DNA of 22,485 nt. It comes from a virus. The notes below the pieces were generated by a model, which did not search any database, was not told where the DNA came from, and saw only the letters and a list, made by a program, of their open reading frames with translations. Made by a program: the position numbers and the translations under genes. Of the stretch, positions 1 through 6,122 are shown piece by piece. The stretch is taken from the IMG/VR virus record IMGVR_UViG_3300026183_000041, positions 1 to 22,485 of that record; one strand, 5' to 3'. Position 1 is the first letter of the stretch. Every line of letters starts with the position of its first letter.

Positions 1-1950
1 GAGTCTTCAATGCTAGAAGCTTTCATTGAATATTGGTCAACGCCTGATAATACACCAGACGTTATCACTGGTTGGAATACACGCTTTTTTGATATTCCAT
101 ATATGATTTCACGTATGGTTTTTCTTCTTGGTGAAGAACGTGTACGTAATATTTCTCCCTGGCGCAAGATTGAACGCAGAGATATTCGTGTTCAAGGTAG
201 TGTCCGAACTACATTTGACATTATGGGTATTCAGCATCTTGACTATATGGAATTGTTCAAAAAGTTTGCTTATACGTATGGCAATCAAGAGTCTTATTCT
301 CTTAATCATATTTCAAGTGTTGTTCTAGGTGAGAAAAAACTAGACTATTCTGAAGTAGGTTCATTACGCGATCTTTATGATGCAGACTATCAAATGTTCG
401 TTGACTACAACATTAAAGATGTTGAGCTTATCGAACGTATGGAAGAAAAACTCGGTCTCATTACTCTTGTTATGACTATGGCATATCTTGGCGGTGTGAA
501 TTACCAAGATACTCTCGGTACGTGTGCGATATGGGATTCGATTATTTTCCGTCGTCTTGCTCGATCTAAAATCGCAACGATTCCATCCGAGGAAAAAACA
601 TCTGAGGCTTTTCCTGGTGGTTACGTTAAGGATCCTCATGTTGGTATGCATGATTGGGTAATGTCCTTTGACCTCAATTCGCTTTATCCAAATCTTATTG
701 TTCAATACAATATGTCGCCTGAAACAATCTTAGGTATGCCTGGTGCAGAAGGCGCTACAGCTTCAAATGGAGCAGTATTTAGTAAGGCGAAAAAAGGTAT
801 TATTCCTGAGATTGTTGAAGAACTTTATGCAAAGCGTGTCACTGTTAAAAATGAAATGCTCGAAGCAAAGACTAAACTAGAAACTATTTCAAAACGTCAA
901 CGTAAAGAATACCAAGTAACTTCAGGCCAAGTCGCTCGATTAGAAACTCTTCAGACAGCAATTAAGATTCTTCTTAATTCTCTCTATGGTGCTATGGGTA
1001 ACAAATATTTTCGTTACTTCGATCTTCGCATCGCATCTGGTATTACTATGACTGGTCAATCTGTCATTAAACATGGCGAAAAAAGTGTAAATGCTTTTCT
1101 TGACAATTTCATTGGCGAAAGCAAAGATCGTGTTATTGCTATGGATACTGATTCGCTTTATATTGGTGTTAATGATGTTATTGAAAAGTTTAAGCCAAAT
1201 AATCCTATTTCTTTTCTTGACGAGTTTGGTTCTAAAGCTATTGAACCTATGCTTGAAAAGGCCTTTAAAGAATTTGCCGATAAATCAAATGCGTATACGA
1301 ATCGCATGGTTATGAAACGTGAAGCAATCGCTGATCGAGGTATTTGGACTGCAAAGAAAAGATACATTCTTAATGTGCATAACAACGAGGGTGTTCAATA
1401 TGCTGAACCTAAAATTAAGATGATGGGTATTGAAGCAGTTAAGTCATCAACACCTCAAGTATGCCGAAAAGCAATGAATCAGATGTTTAAGATTATTGTA
1501 AGTGGCGATGAATCTAAAACACAAGAGGCAATTAAACTTTTCAAAGATCATTTCAAATCTTTACCTGCTGATGAAATCGCCTTTCCTCGAGGAGTTACAG
1601 ATATGACTAAGTGGTCAAGCCGTTCTACTATTTACAAAAAGGCGACACCTATTCACGTACGAGGTGCTCTCCTCTACAATAATCGGGTGCGCTCACTTGC
1701 TTTAGAAAAACAATACGAGCTTATTCAGAACGGCGATAAGATTAAATTCATTTATCTGCGTGTTCCAAATACAATCCAAGAAAATGTTATTTCTTTCCCA
1801 GGCCATTTACCGGATGAATTAGAACTCACTAAATACATCAACCACGACCTTCAATTCCAAAAGACATTCCTAGATCCCATTAACATTATCCTTGATGCAA
1901 TTGGGTGGTCTGCAGAACCAAGAGCTGACCTTCAACAATTCTTATTTTAA
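1..1950 (+). CDS. 43: DNA polymerase gp43, C-terminal 649 residues (5' end outside window)
   Basis: Family B replicative DNA polymerase of the T4 type, the phage replisome polymerase with 3'-5' proofreading. The frame is open from base 1, so the true start lies upstream; the ATG at 10 is internal. Visible exonuclease motifs are Exo II (GWNTRFFDIPY, bases about 70-102) and Exo III (YNIKD, about 406-420). Polymerase motif A is DLNSLYPNL (Asp at 670-672), motif B is KILLNSLYG (about 964-990), and motif C is DTDS (Asp codons at 1144 and 1150). T4 gp43 has about 900 residues, so roughly 250 N-terminal residues including Exo I are missing. The protein ends in LQQFLF, resembling the C-terminal sliding-clamp-binding peptide of T4/RB69 polymerases. 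The next gene follows 40 bases later behind its own promoter. Confidence 0.97.
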   Translation, partial: ESSMLEAFIEYWSTPDNTPDVITGWNTRFFDIPYMISRMVFLLGEERVRNISPWRKIERRDIRVQGSVRTTFDIMGIQHLDYMELFKKFAYTYGNQESYSLNHISSVVLGEKKLDYSEVGSLRDLYDADYQMFVDYNIKDVELIERMEEKLGLITLVMTMAYLGGVNYQDTLGTCAIWDSIIFRRLARSKIATIPSEEKTSEAFPGGYVKDPHVGMHDWVMSFDLNSLYPNLIVQYNMSPETILGMPGAEGATASNGAVFSKAKKGIIPEIVEELYAKRVTVKNEMLEAKTKLETISKRQRKEYQVTSGQVARLETLQTAIKILLNSLYGAMGNKYFRYFDLRIASGITMTGQSVIKHGEKSVNAFLDNFIGESKDRVIAMDTDSLYIGVNDVIEKFKPNNPISFLDEFGSKAIEPMLEKAFKEFADKSNAYTNRMVMKREAIADRGIWTAKKRYILNVHNNEGVQYAEPKIKMMGIEAVKSSTPQVCRKAMNQMFKIIVSGDESKTQEAIKLFKDHFKSLPADEIAFPRGVTDMTKWSSRSTIYKKATPIHVRGALLYNNRVRSLALEKQYELIQNGDKIKFIYLRVPNTIQENVISFPGHLPDELELTKYINHDLQFQKTFLDPINIILDAIGWSAEPRADLQQFLF

Positions 1951-1952
1951 TA

Positions 1953-1981
1953 TTTACAATATCAACTAAATACAGTATAAT
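1953..1981 (+). promoter_or_regulatory. Sigma70-like promoter with almost no leader, for the MazG-like gene
   Basis: TTTACA at 1953-1958 and TATAAT at 1976-1981 are separated by exactly 17 bases. With the usual distance from the -10 box the transcript would start near 1988, only about 3 bases before the ATG at 1991. No Shine-Dalgarno sequence fits in that space. Start-site position is inferred, not measured. Confidence 0.8.
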
Positions 1982-1990
1982 ACAAACACG

Positions 1991-2407
1991 ATGAGCAAAG
2001 ATTGGGTAAAAGATATTAATGATATGCACACAAAATATGGTGTGAAAGAAGCCGTAGAAAAAATGAACAATCTAGATCTACGAACATTCTTAAATTTTAG
2101 AATTAATTTTCTCAAAGAAGAATTGAACGAAACAATCGATGCAGCATCTAATGCTGGCTATATCGATTGTGAAGAGGTAGTTGATGGTCTTATTGACCTA
2201 TGTGTTGTGGCTATTGGAACTCTTGATGCTTTTGGTATTGATTCCAATAAAGCATGGGATGCTGTACTTGAAGCAAATATGAATAAAGAAGTTGGGATTA
2301 AAGAATCCAGGCCAAATCCATTGGGCCTTCCTGATTTGATTAAACCAGAAGGTTGGACAGCTCCTTCTCATGAAGGAAATTATGGTGATTTGAAAAAGAT
2401 TTCTTAA
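1991..2407 (+). CDS. MazG-like / all-alpha NTP pyrophosphohydrolase
   Basis: 138 residues. The pattern matches the all-alpha NTP pyrophosphohydrolase superfamily (MazG, HisE, dimeric dUTPase): EELNE at residues 43-47 followed by EEVVDGLIDL (61-70) supply the acidic Mg-binding residues, and EANMNKE (94-100) is the usual downstream Asn/Lys element. These enzymes hydrolyse (d)NTPs to monophosphate plus pyrophosphate. In a phage that also encodes dCMP hydroxymethylase, a role in removing dCTP/dUTP (the job of T4 gp56, which belongs to the same superfamily) is plausible but only inferred; control of the host nucleotide pool or ppGpp, proposed for cyanophage MazG, is the alternative. The start is fixed by the promoter immediately upstream. 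The next ATG follows one base after the stop, so the two genes probably share a transcript. Confidence 0.85.
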   Translation: MSKDWVKDINDMHTKYGVKEAVEKMNNLDLRTFLNFRINFLKEELNETIDAASNAGYIDCEEVVDGLIDLCVVAIGTLDAFGIDSNKAWDAVLEANMNKEVGIKESRPNPLGLPDLIKPEGWTAPSHEGNYGDLKKIS

Positions 2408-2408
2408 A

Positions 2409-3350
2409 ATGTATTCACTTACAATATTCAAATCTATCTTCGACAATAAGACTCATCGCAAAATGAGTTTTTCAACGTGGCAAGGTTTTGAAGATTTGTT
2501 ATATTCTTTGAGTACACAACCAGGTTACAAACCAAAAAAAGGAGAAAGAAAAGATGGCTCGCCGCTTATTACACCAGCTACCTATGATAGGGGCACTACT
2601 CGTGCCAACAAAAACGTTATTTCTTGGGCTAGTTGGGTGGCCCTTGACATTGATGAGTATGATACTTCATTCGAAGAAACGATCGAAACCTTTAAAGGTC
2701 ATCGATTCGTGTGCTATAGCTCTGCATCTTCATCGAAAGAAAAACCAAAATTCAGAATCGTCTTCCCTCTTACACAAGAAGTAAAGGCTGATAAGATTAA
2801 GCATCTTTGGTTTGCATTGAATAAAGAGTATAACTCACTTGGAGATCCACAGACAAAAGATCTCTCTCGTATGTATTATGTTCCAGCGCAATATCCAAAT
2901 GCGTATAATTTCATTTTCACTCATGAGGGCCCATTTCTTGATCCTATTGCGCTGATGGACAAATATGATTTTGTGAGTAGTACTGGTAATACATTGAGCG
3001 ATCACTTACCAGAGGCAATCCAAAAAGAGCTCAAAAAGCACTATGAGAGCAAATTGACCAACACTGATATTAGGTGGTCTTCATATCGCGATTGTCCATT
3101 TGTCAATAAGCAGCTTGTGGCAGAATATTCAACGATCAACGAATCTGGATGGTACCACCATATGTATCGTATTATGATGAGCATTGCTGCAAATGCAATA
3201 CGTAGGAAATACCCTATTAGTCCTATTGAAATTGAATCGATTGTTAGAGAAATTGACAACGAAAGCGGAGGGTGGTATAAAGGCCGCCCTATAAAGCTCG
3301 AAGCGGCCCGAGCGATAGATTTTGCCCTAAAATCCTCTAAAATAGAGTAA
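2409..3350 (+). CDS. Primase-polymerase-like (archaeo-eukaryotic primase superfamily) protein
   Basis: 313 residues. Residues 75-160 look like the catalytic core of the AEP/prim-pol superfamily: hydrophobic strand plus DxD (WVALDIDE, D80 and D82), then a YSSASSSKEKPKFRIVFPL strand-loop-strand (103-121), then DLSRMYYVP (151-159), the usual 'D..R..Y.P' element. The His normally found in the sxH motif is not evident; Ser occupies this region (SASSS, 105-109). No helicase or zinc-finger module is present, so it is shorter than most plasmid or phage prim-pol/helicase fusions. It lies right behind polymerase and the MazG-like gene in a replication operon. No DnaG-type gp61 primase is seen in this window, so this might be the priming enzyme, but gp61 may lie elsewhere. 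Fold assignment is from motifs only. Confidence 0.6.
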   Translation: MYSLTIFKSIFDNKTHRKMSFSTWQGFEDLLYSLSTQPGYKPKKGERKDGSPLITPATYDRGTTRANKNVISWASWVALDIDEYDTSFEETIETFKGHRFVCYSSASSSKEKPKFRIVFPLTQEVKADKIKHLWFALNKEYNSLGDPQTKDLSRMYYVPAQYPNAYNFIFTHEGPFLDPIALMDKYDFVSSTGNTLSDHLPEAIQKELKKHYESKLTNTDIRWSSYRDCPFVNKQLVAEYSTINESGWYHHMYRIMMSIAANAIRRKYPISPIEIESIVREIDNESGGWYKGRPIKLEAARAIDFALKSSKIE

Positions 3351-3352
3351 AT

Positions 3353-3366
3353 TGTTCACTTGAACA
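3353..3366. promoter_or_regulatory. Palindrome upstream of early promoter (possible operator)
   Basis: TGTTCA-CT-TGAACA is a perfect 6-bp inverted repeat with a 2-base centre, directly after the stop of the primase-like gene. A nearly identical palindrome occurs at 12841-12856, at the same relative place upstream of another promoter. The 2-base centre is too short for an RNA loop without opening pairs, so a protein-binding site is the likelier reading. Confidence 0.45.
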
Positions 3367-3419
3367 CCAAAAATCTGTAATACAACTGAAAAAAAGTGCC
3401 ATTTTTTGTAAAAAAAGTA

Positions 3420-3448
3420 TTCACACGGGCCTCTTTTTGTGCTATAAT
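3420..3448 (+). promoter_or_regulatory. Sigma70-like promoter of the 3473 gene
   Basis: TTCACA (3420-3425), 17-base spacer, TATAAT (3443-3448). It is preceded by an A-rich stretch with GTAAAAAAAGTATT that recurs before the promoters at 3903 and 12908. The expected leader is about 18 bases and contains no good Shine-Dalgarno sequence (only CAAGAAAC). Confidence 0.8.
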
Positions 3449-3472
3449 ATATCCATAATCAATCAAGAAACT
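3446..3472 (+). repeat. Duplicated promoter/leader repeat, copy 1
   Basis: 27 bases running from inside the -10 box to the start codon are repeated at 3929-3955 with a single substitution. They include ATATCCATAATCAA and CAAGAAACT. The coding regions that follow are unrelated, so only the regulatory leader was duplicated or conserved. Confidence 0.85.
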
Positions 3473-3874
3473 ATGAAAAGAACCGGTAAAAAGAACATCC
3501 AACTCCTCCGCAACGTCATCTCAACCTTCAGTGGGGATATCCCTCGGAAAACAATTGTTAATATTGCCATCAAAAATGGTCTTATTGAAAAGGATACTTA
3601 TCCACTCATAAAGCCTACCGCCAGAGGAAATGAACGAGGAACTTACAACGTTGATAAAATGTTGGAACTTGCGGATAAAATCCTAAAAAATGGTAAAAAA
3701 GAAGTATCTGTCAAAAAGGTCATTAAGAAGCTTATTGAAGAGGTAGAAGCTCCAGTAGAAAAGGTTGAAGAAATCGTAGAAAGTAAAAACTACGGGAATG
3801 TTTCATGGGGTGAGCTCGCTTATACAGAAGACGATATCAACGATGAGCTCAGCCTCATGGGTACGTACCTCTAA
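3473..3874 (+). CDS. Unknown protein with possible N-terminal winged-helix-like domain
   Basis: 133 residues from ATG 3473; an upstream in-frame start at 3437 lies before or inside the promoter and is rejected. Function not recognised. Residues 1-60 are basic with a helix-turn-helix feel: a helix (LLRNVISTF), a PRKTIVNIAIKNGLI segment, then RGTYNV, which resembles the 'RKQ(L/I)...RG.Y.(L/V)' layout of small phage winged-helix domains. A Lys/Glu-rich helical linker (about residues 64-107) follows, then an acidic tail (WGELAYTEDDINDELS). Its promoter region contains a palindrome, so it could be a regulator of its own module, but that is inference. Confidence 0.75.
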   Translation: MKRTGKKNIQLLRNVISTFSGDIPRKTIVNIAIKNGLIEKDTYPLIKPTARGNERGTYNVDKMLELADKILKNGKKEVSVKKVIKKLIEEVEAPVEKVEEIVESKNYGNVSWGELAYTEDDINDELSLMGTYL

Positions 3875-3879
3875 AAAAA

Positions 3880-3893
3880 TGCGGTTTTCCGCA
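3880..3893. other. Hairpin in A-tracts between stop 3874 and the next promoter
   Basis: TGCGG-TTTT-CCGCA is a perfect 5-bp stem with a 4-base loop, flanked by seven A on each side. On the + strand there is no U-tract after the stem, so it is not a standard terminator for the upstream gene; read on the - strand it would be one. A second CCGCA at 3911-3915 could pair with the same left arm in an alternative fold. Confidence 0.5.
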
Positions 3894-3902
3894 AAAAAAG
3901 TA

Positions 3903-3931
3903 TTTACAAACCGCAAAAAATATTTTAGAAT
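3903..3931 (+). promoter_or_regulatory. Sigma70-like promoter of the 3962 gene
   Basis: TTTACA (3903-3908), 17-base spacer, TAGAAT (3926-3931), preceded by the same AAAAAAAGTAT block as at 3413-3420. Predicted leader is about 24 bases without a strong Shine-Dalgarno site. Confidence 0.8.
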
Positions 3932-3955
3932 ATATCCATAATCAAACAAGAAACT
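3929..3955 (+). repeat. Duplicated promoter/leader repeat, copy 2
   Basis: Same 27-base unit as 3446-3472, one mismatch (A for T in the middle). The start codon comes 6 bases later than in copy 1 (ACTAT added before ATG). Confidence 0.85.
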
Positions 3956-3961
3956 AACTAT

Positions 3962-4450
3962 ATGACTACCACTACTACCACTACTACTACTCCACGCTTC
4001 GTTCAGATCTTTACTCAATTGCGTGAAAACTACGGTGCCCATGACTGGGACGGCGTTGGCAATTGCCCTCAGCGATGGAAGAATAAGAGCGGTTCCGTTT
4101 ATATTTTGGGCCCAGATGTAGATGTTGATAAATTCAAGGGATCTATTGAGTACGCCGATAATTATTTCGAGGAGTTTGTTGCTTTCGTTGAAGAGACAAC
4201 TGAACCATATTCAGGACTTGAAGCATGGGATACTCCATTGATTGTTTCCCCGAGTCCTAAAGGCGGGTTCTTTATGGAGCTTTTCCAAGAAGATGAATTC
4301 TCTTCCTTAAGGAAAGGGATTAAGAGTAAGAAAACTGTAACTGAGATTGACCAAAACGGAAAACATCTTAGCGCCACTGTAGAGTACTGTATGGAAGATG
4401 GTCAAACGCTTGACCGTGAAGGTCTTAATAAATATTTTAAGGTTGCTTAA
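3962..4450 (+). CDS. Unknown acidic protein with N-terminal polythreonine run
   Basis: 162 residues, not recognised. It begins M-T9-P, encoded by nine ACT/ACC codons, then RFVQIFTQLRENYG. The rest is mixed alpha/beta, acidic (DVDVDKFKG, YADNYFEEFVAFVEE) with a hydrophobic FFMELF strand around residue 101-107 and no transmembrane segment or recognisable catalytic motif. The start is set by the promoter and repeated leader immediately upstream; translation from a downstream codon is not supported because no other Met occurs before residue 102. Likely expressed early with the gene at 3473, since both use the same promoter type. Confidence 0.8.
   Translation: MTTTTTTTTTPRFVQIFTQLRENYGAHDWDGVGNCPQRWKNKSGSVYILGPDVDVDKFKGSIEYADNYFEEFVAFVEETTEPYSGLEAWDTPLIVSPSPKGGFFMELFQEDEFSSLRKGIKSKKTVTEIDQNGKHLSATVEYCMEDGQTLDREGLNKYFKVA
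3965..3991 (+). repeat. ACT/ACC trinucleotide repeat (nine Thr codons)
   Basis: Nine consecutive ACY codons directly after the start codon of the 3962 gene. Length changes by slippage would keep the frame and only alter the number of threonines. Confidence 0.9.
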
Positions 4451-4464
4451 AAAGTCACTAAATT

Positions 4465-4611
4465 ATGAGTAAATTGATTAAAGCTACTATGTCTAAATCA
4501 GGACAACAAAAGCTAGAAATGGCTCGCCGTAAATTCTACGAACAGGAACAAAATCGACTTTACAATTCAAAGAAAGTCGATTGGTCGAGTTTTTATAAAA
4601 AAGGAAAATAA
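4465..4611 (+). CDS. Small basic protein, 48 residues, unknown
   Basis: ATG 4465 to TAA 4609-4611 encodes a 48-residue protein beginning MSKLIKATMSKSGQQ and ending WSSFYKKGK. It is rich in Lys, Arg, Gln and Tyr (MARRKFYEQEQNRLYNSKK), has no transmembrane segment, and looks like a charged helix. It starts 14 bases after the previous stop with no own promoter, so it is likely co-transcribed with the 3962 gene and continues into the tRNA genes. A second Met (residue 9) could also start it. Coding is supported by compactness and position only; no family is recognised. Confidence 0.6.
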   Translation: MSKLIKATMSKSGQQKLEMARRKFYEQEQNRLYNSKKVDWSSFYKKGK

Positions 4612-4620
4612 AACTTATAA

Positions 4621-4697
4621 GGCTCGGTAGTCCAATTGGCAGAGACAGCGGACTTAAAATCCGTACAGTGTGGGTTCGAATCCCACTCGAGCTACCA
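4621..4697 (+). tRNA. tRNA with UAA anticodon (Leu, UUA codon), short variable arm
   Basis: Cloverleaf: acceptor GGCTCGG (4621-4627) with TCGAGCT (4687-4693), two G-U pairs; D stem GTC/GAC with GG in the loop; anticodon stem GCGGA/TCCGT around loop CTTAAAA, anticodon TAA at 4655-4657; T arm GTGGG-TTCGAAT-CCCAC; discriminator A and encoded CCA (4695-4697). The variable region is only ACAGT (4665-4669), whereas bacterial leucine tRNAs normally carry a long variable arm. It would serve UUA, a codon common in this AT-rich genome. Confidence 0.9.
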
Positions 4698-4708
4698 ATT
4701 TTAACAAC

Positions 4709-4784
4709 GCGCTTGTAGCTCAGTGGTTAGAGCAGGGGTCTCATAAACCCTTGGTCGCTGGTTCGAGTCCAGCCGGGCGCACCA
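4709..4784 (+). tRNA. tRNA with CAU anticodon, probably tRNA-Ile2 (AUA) rather than Met
   Basis: Acceptor GCGCTTG (4709-4715) with CGGGCGC (4774-4780), D arm GCTCAGTGGTTAGAGC, anticodon loop CTCATAA with CAT at 4742-4744, variable TGGTC, T arm GCTGG-TTCGAGT-CCAGC, discriminator A, encoded CCA (4782-4784). From memory, E. coli tRNA-Ile2 shares the GTGGTTAGAGCAGG segment and the CTTGGTCGCTGG segment, which elongator tRNA-Met does not. G1-C72 is paired, so it is not an initiator. If it is Ile2, host TilS would convert the wobble C to lysidine so that it reads AUA. Confidence 0.9.
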
Positions 4785-4796
4785 ATTTTTAAAGAA

Positions 4797-4886
4797 ATGT
4801 ATTTTGAATTATTATTATTAGTAACAACAGTTTGGGCAGGGATTGAATTATTGACTGATCAGAATTATGAGAAAAGAAAAAAATAG
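4797..4886 (+). CDS. Tiny membrane peptide, 29 residues
   Basis: ATG 4797 to TAG 4884-4886: starts MYFELLLLVTTVWAGIELL and ends with a basic tail (EKRKK). It consists of one hydrophobic segment (residues 2-19) followed by a charged cytoplasmic-type end. It lies 12 bases after the CAU tRNA, and the next small ORF starts inside it. AAAGAA before the start could act as a weak ribosome site. Function unknown; the tandem with two other membrane-anchored proteins supports that it is real. Confidence 0.5.
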   Translation: MYFELLLLVTTVWAGIELLTDQNYEKRKK

Positions 4887-4974
4887 AGAATTTTTTGAAA
4901 ACGTTGTAGCATTTTGTCTTGCTATTTGGTTTTTTACAATTTTAACACTTGCATTTATTAAACACATTATATGA
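4867..4974 (+). CDS. Tiny membrane protein, 35 residues
   Basis: ATG 4867 to TGA 4972-4974. A charged N-terminus (MRKEKNREFFEN) is followed by one strongly hydrophobic segment (VVAFCLAIWFFTILTLAF) and KHII. It overlaps the preceding tiny ORF by 20 bases, and its stop overlaps the next start as ATGA (4971-4974), a layout typical of translational coupling. Single-span proteins of this size in T4-like phages include holin-, immunity- and exclusion-type proteins, but nothing here identifies which. Confidence 0.55.
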   Translation: MRKEKNREFFENVVAFCLAIWFFTILTLAFIKHII

Positions 4975-5414
4975 AACACACATTACTATTATTGTCGGTT
5001 GGGCTGATTCCACTCTGGGCTTCAGCAGTCTATTTAACAAAGGTTAAACCAAATATTAGTGTCCCTAAAACAGTTCAACGAGTTGAAACTAATCAAGAGA
5101 TTGTTGCAATGCCAGCAACAGTCACTTTAACTAGAATGCAGGTTGAAAAGATGTATAGCGCTTTTGGATCATCTAATCCTGCAGACATCATAAAGTTTGA
5201 AACTGTTGTTGAAAAAAAACCAAGTGGGAATTGGGAAATTTCACCGTTTCTACTGTCGAATTCAGCGTCTAGGGAAAATATTCCAATGCCAAAAGGTGAC
5301 TTTTGCGTGATTGATGTAGCATATATTGATCATAGTGGTGATTTTAAATCGTGTATTGACTACGCAAATAGTTATAAGGACCACCACGAATATGTTGTTC
5401 TAAGCGCTAAATAA
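4971..5414 (+). CDS. Membrane-anchored or exported unknown protein
   Basis: 147 residues. Residues 1-22 form an N-terminal hydrophobic segment (HTLLLLSVGLIPLWASAVYL) that could be a signal peptide (possible cut after ASA at 17-19) or an anchor; there is no lipobox Cys. The remainder is soluble with two Cys (112 and 128), which could form a disulphide in the periplasm. Start chosen because ATG 4971 overlaps the stop of the preceding ORF as ATGA. No family recognised; it may work together with the two tiny membrane proteins before it. Confidence 0.75.
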   Translation: MKHTLLLLSVGLIPLWASAVYLTKVKPNISVPKTVQRVETNQEIVAMPATVTLTRMQVEKMYSAFGSSNPADIIKFETVVEKKPSGNWEISPFLLSNSASRENIPMPKGDFCVIDVAYIDHSGDFKSCIDYANSYKDHHEYVVLSAK

Positions 5415-5451
5415 ATATTTGTGATAACTTTATAGAGAATTAAACACTGGA

Positions 5452-6081
5452 ATGATTAACACAGTAAAATTATTGGGATACTATGGATCAGATGAAGTCA
5501 TCGCCTGTAGTGCATGGACATCAACATCAAGAGACTTAACAGATGATAAAAAGAAGCGCATACCTAAACTCATTAACATGTTATGGAGAGAGGGACATGA
5601 AACACCCTTTGAAAAAGGTACTGTGCATTTTCTCGTGGATTGCGATATTGCTAGCCACATTCATCTTCTTAAGCATAGGATTAGCTCTCTCAATGCTGAG
5701 TCAGCGCGTTACAAAGAGCTTAAAGAAGACAAGTTCATAGTACCAGACGATTGGTCTGAATATTGGCAAAAAAAATTAGCATACTATACACAACAAGGTA
5801 ACGAGCTCTATCATCAATGTGTAGGTGAATTAAGTGATACTTTAGGTCGTAAACGTGCTAAAGAGAGTGCACGCTTTTTTAAGACCTATAATAGTAAGAT
5901 TCAGTCTGATATTATGTTTAATATGCGTTCATTTGGAAACTTTTTGAAGCTTCGTAATAGCGAACATGCTCAAAAAGAAATCAGAGAAATTGCAGAGAAA
6001 ATGCTTAAGCTCGTAGAGAATATTGAAGGCAATCCTTTTGAAGCGACTTTTAGTGCTTGGAAATCAAAAGGAACTATCTAA
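5452..6081 (+). CDS. thyX: Flavin-dependent thymidylate synthase ThyX
   Basis: 209 residues. ThyX makes dTMP from dUMP using FAD, NADPH and methylene-tetrahydrofolate. The ThyX signature RHRx7SxR appears as KHRISSLNAESARY (residues 74-87) with the first Arg replaced by Lys and the essential Ser at 84. Other family landmarks are GHETPFEKGTVHF (48-60) and the C-terminal MRSFGNFLKLRNSEHAQKEIR segment, where Arg and His contact the nucleotide and flavin. Length is typical for the family (200-250). It is followed 41 bases later by the dCMP hydroxymethylase, so the two nucleotide-modifying enzymes are neighbours although under separate promoters. T4 itself uses the unrelated ThyA-type gene td. Confidence 0.95.
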   Translation: MINTVKLLGYYGSDEVIACSAWTSTSRDLTDDKKKRIPKLINMLWREGHETPFEKGTVHFLVDCDIASHIHLLKHRISSLNAESARYKELKEDKFIVPDDWSEYWQKKLAYYTQQGNELYHQCVGELSDTLGRKRAKESARFFKTYNSKIQSDIMFNMRSFGNFLKLRNSEHAQKEIREIAEKMLKLVENIEGNPFEATFSAWKSKGTI

Positions 6082-6086
6082 AAAGA

Positions 6087-6115
6087 TTTACAAACACTAA
6101 AAAATGTGGTAGAAT
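6087..6115 (+). promoter_or_regulatory. Sigma70-like leaderless promoter of gene 42
   Basis: TTTACA (6087-6092), 17-base spacer, TAGAAT (6110-6115). Transcription should start near 6122, one base before the ATG at 6123. This placement decides the start of gene 42: an upstream in-frame ATG at 6057 lies before the promoter, inside thyX. Confidence 0.8.
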
Positions 6116-6122
6116 TATTATC

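Noticed and set aside
364-705. Minus-strand ORFs such as 364-705, 10735-11139, 18956-19351 and 20282-20698
   Set aside because: All lie opposite strongly supported + strand genes, have shadow-type composition and no motif or promoter of their own.
3437-3472. Start of the 3473 gene at 3437
   Set aside because: It would place coding sequence over the -10 box and upstream of the predicted transcript start.
4709-4784. CAU tRNA as initiator tRNA-Met
   Set aside because: Base pair 1-72 is G-C and the anticodon stem lacks three consecutive G-C pairs at its base; the body resembles tRNA-Ile2.
5410-5417. AATAAATA before thyX as a late promoter
   Set aside because: It has a mismatch at the first base, overlaps the upstream stop, and thyX belongs to an early function; AT-rich chance match.
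6057-6122. Upstream start for the dCMP hydroxymethylase
   Set aside because: The extension overlaps thyX and contains the promoter; T4 gp42 similarity and promoter position support ATG 6123.
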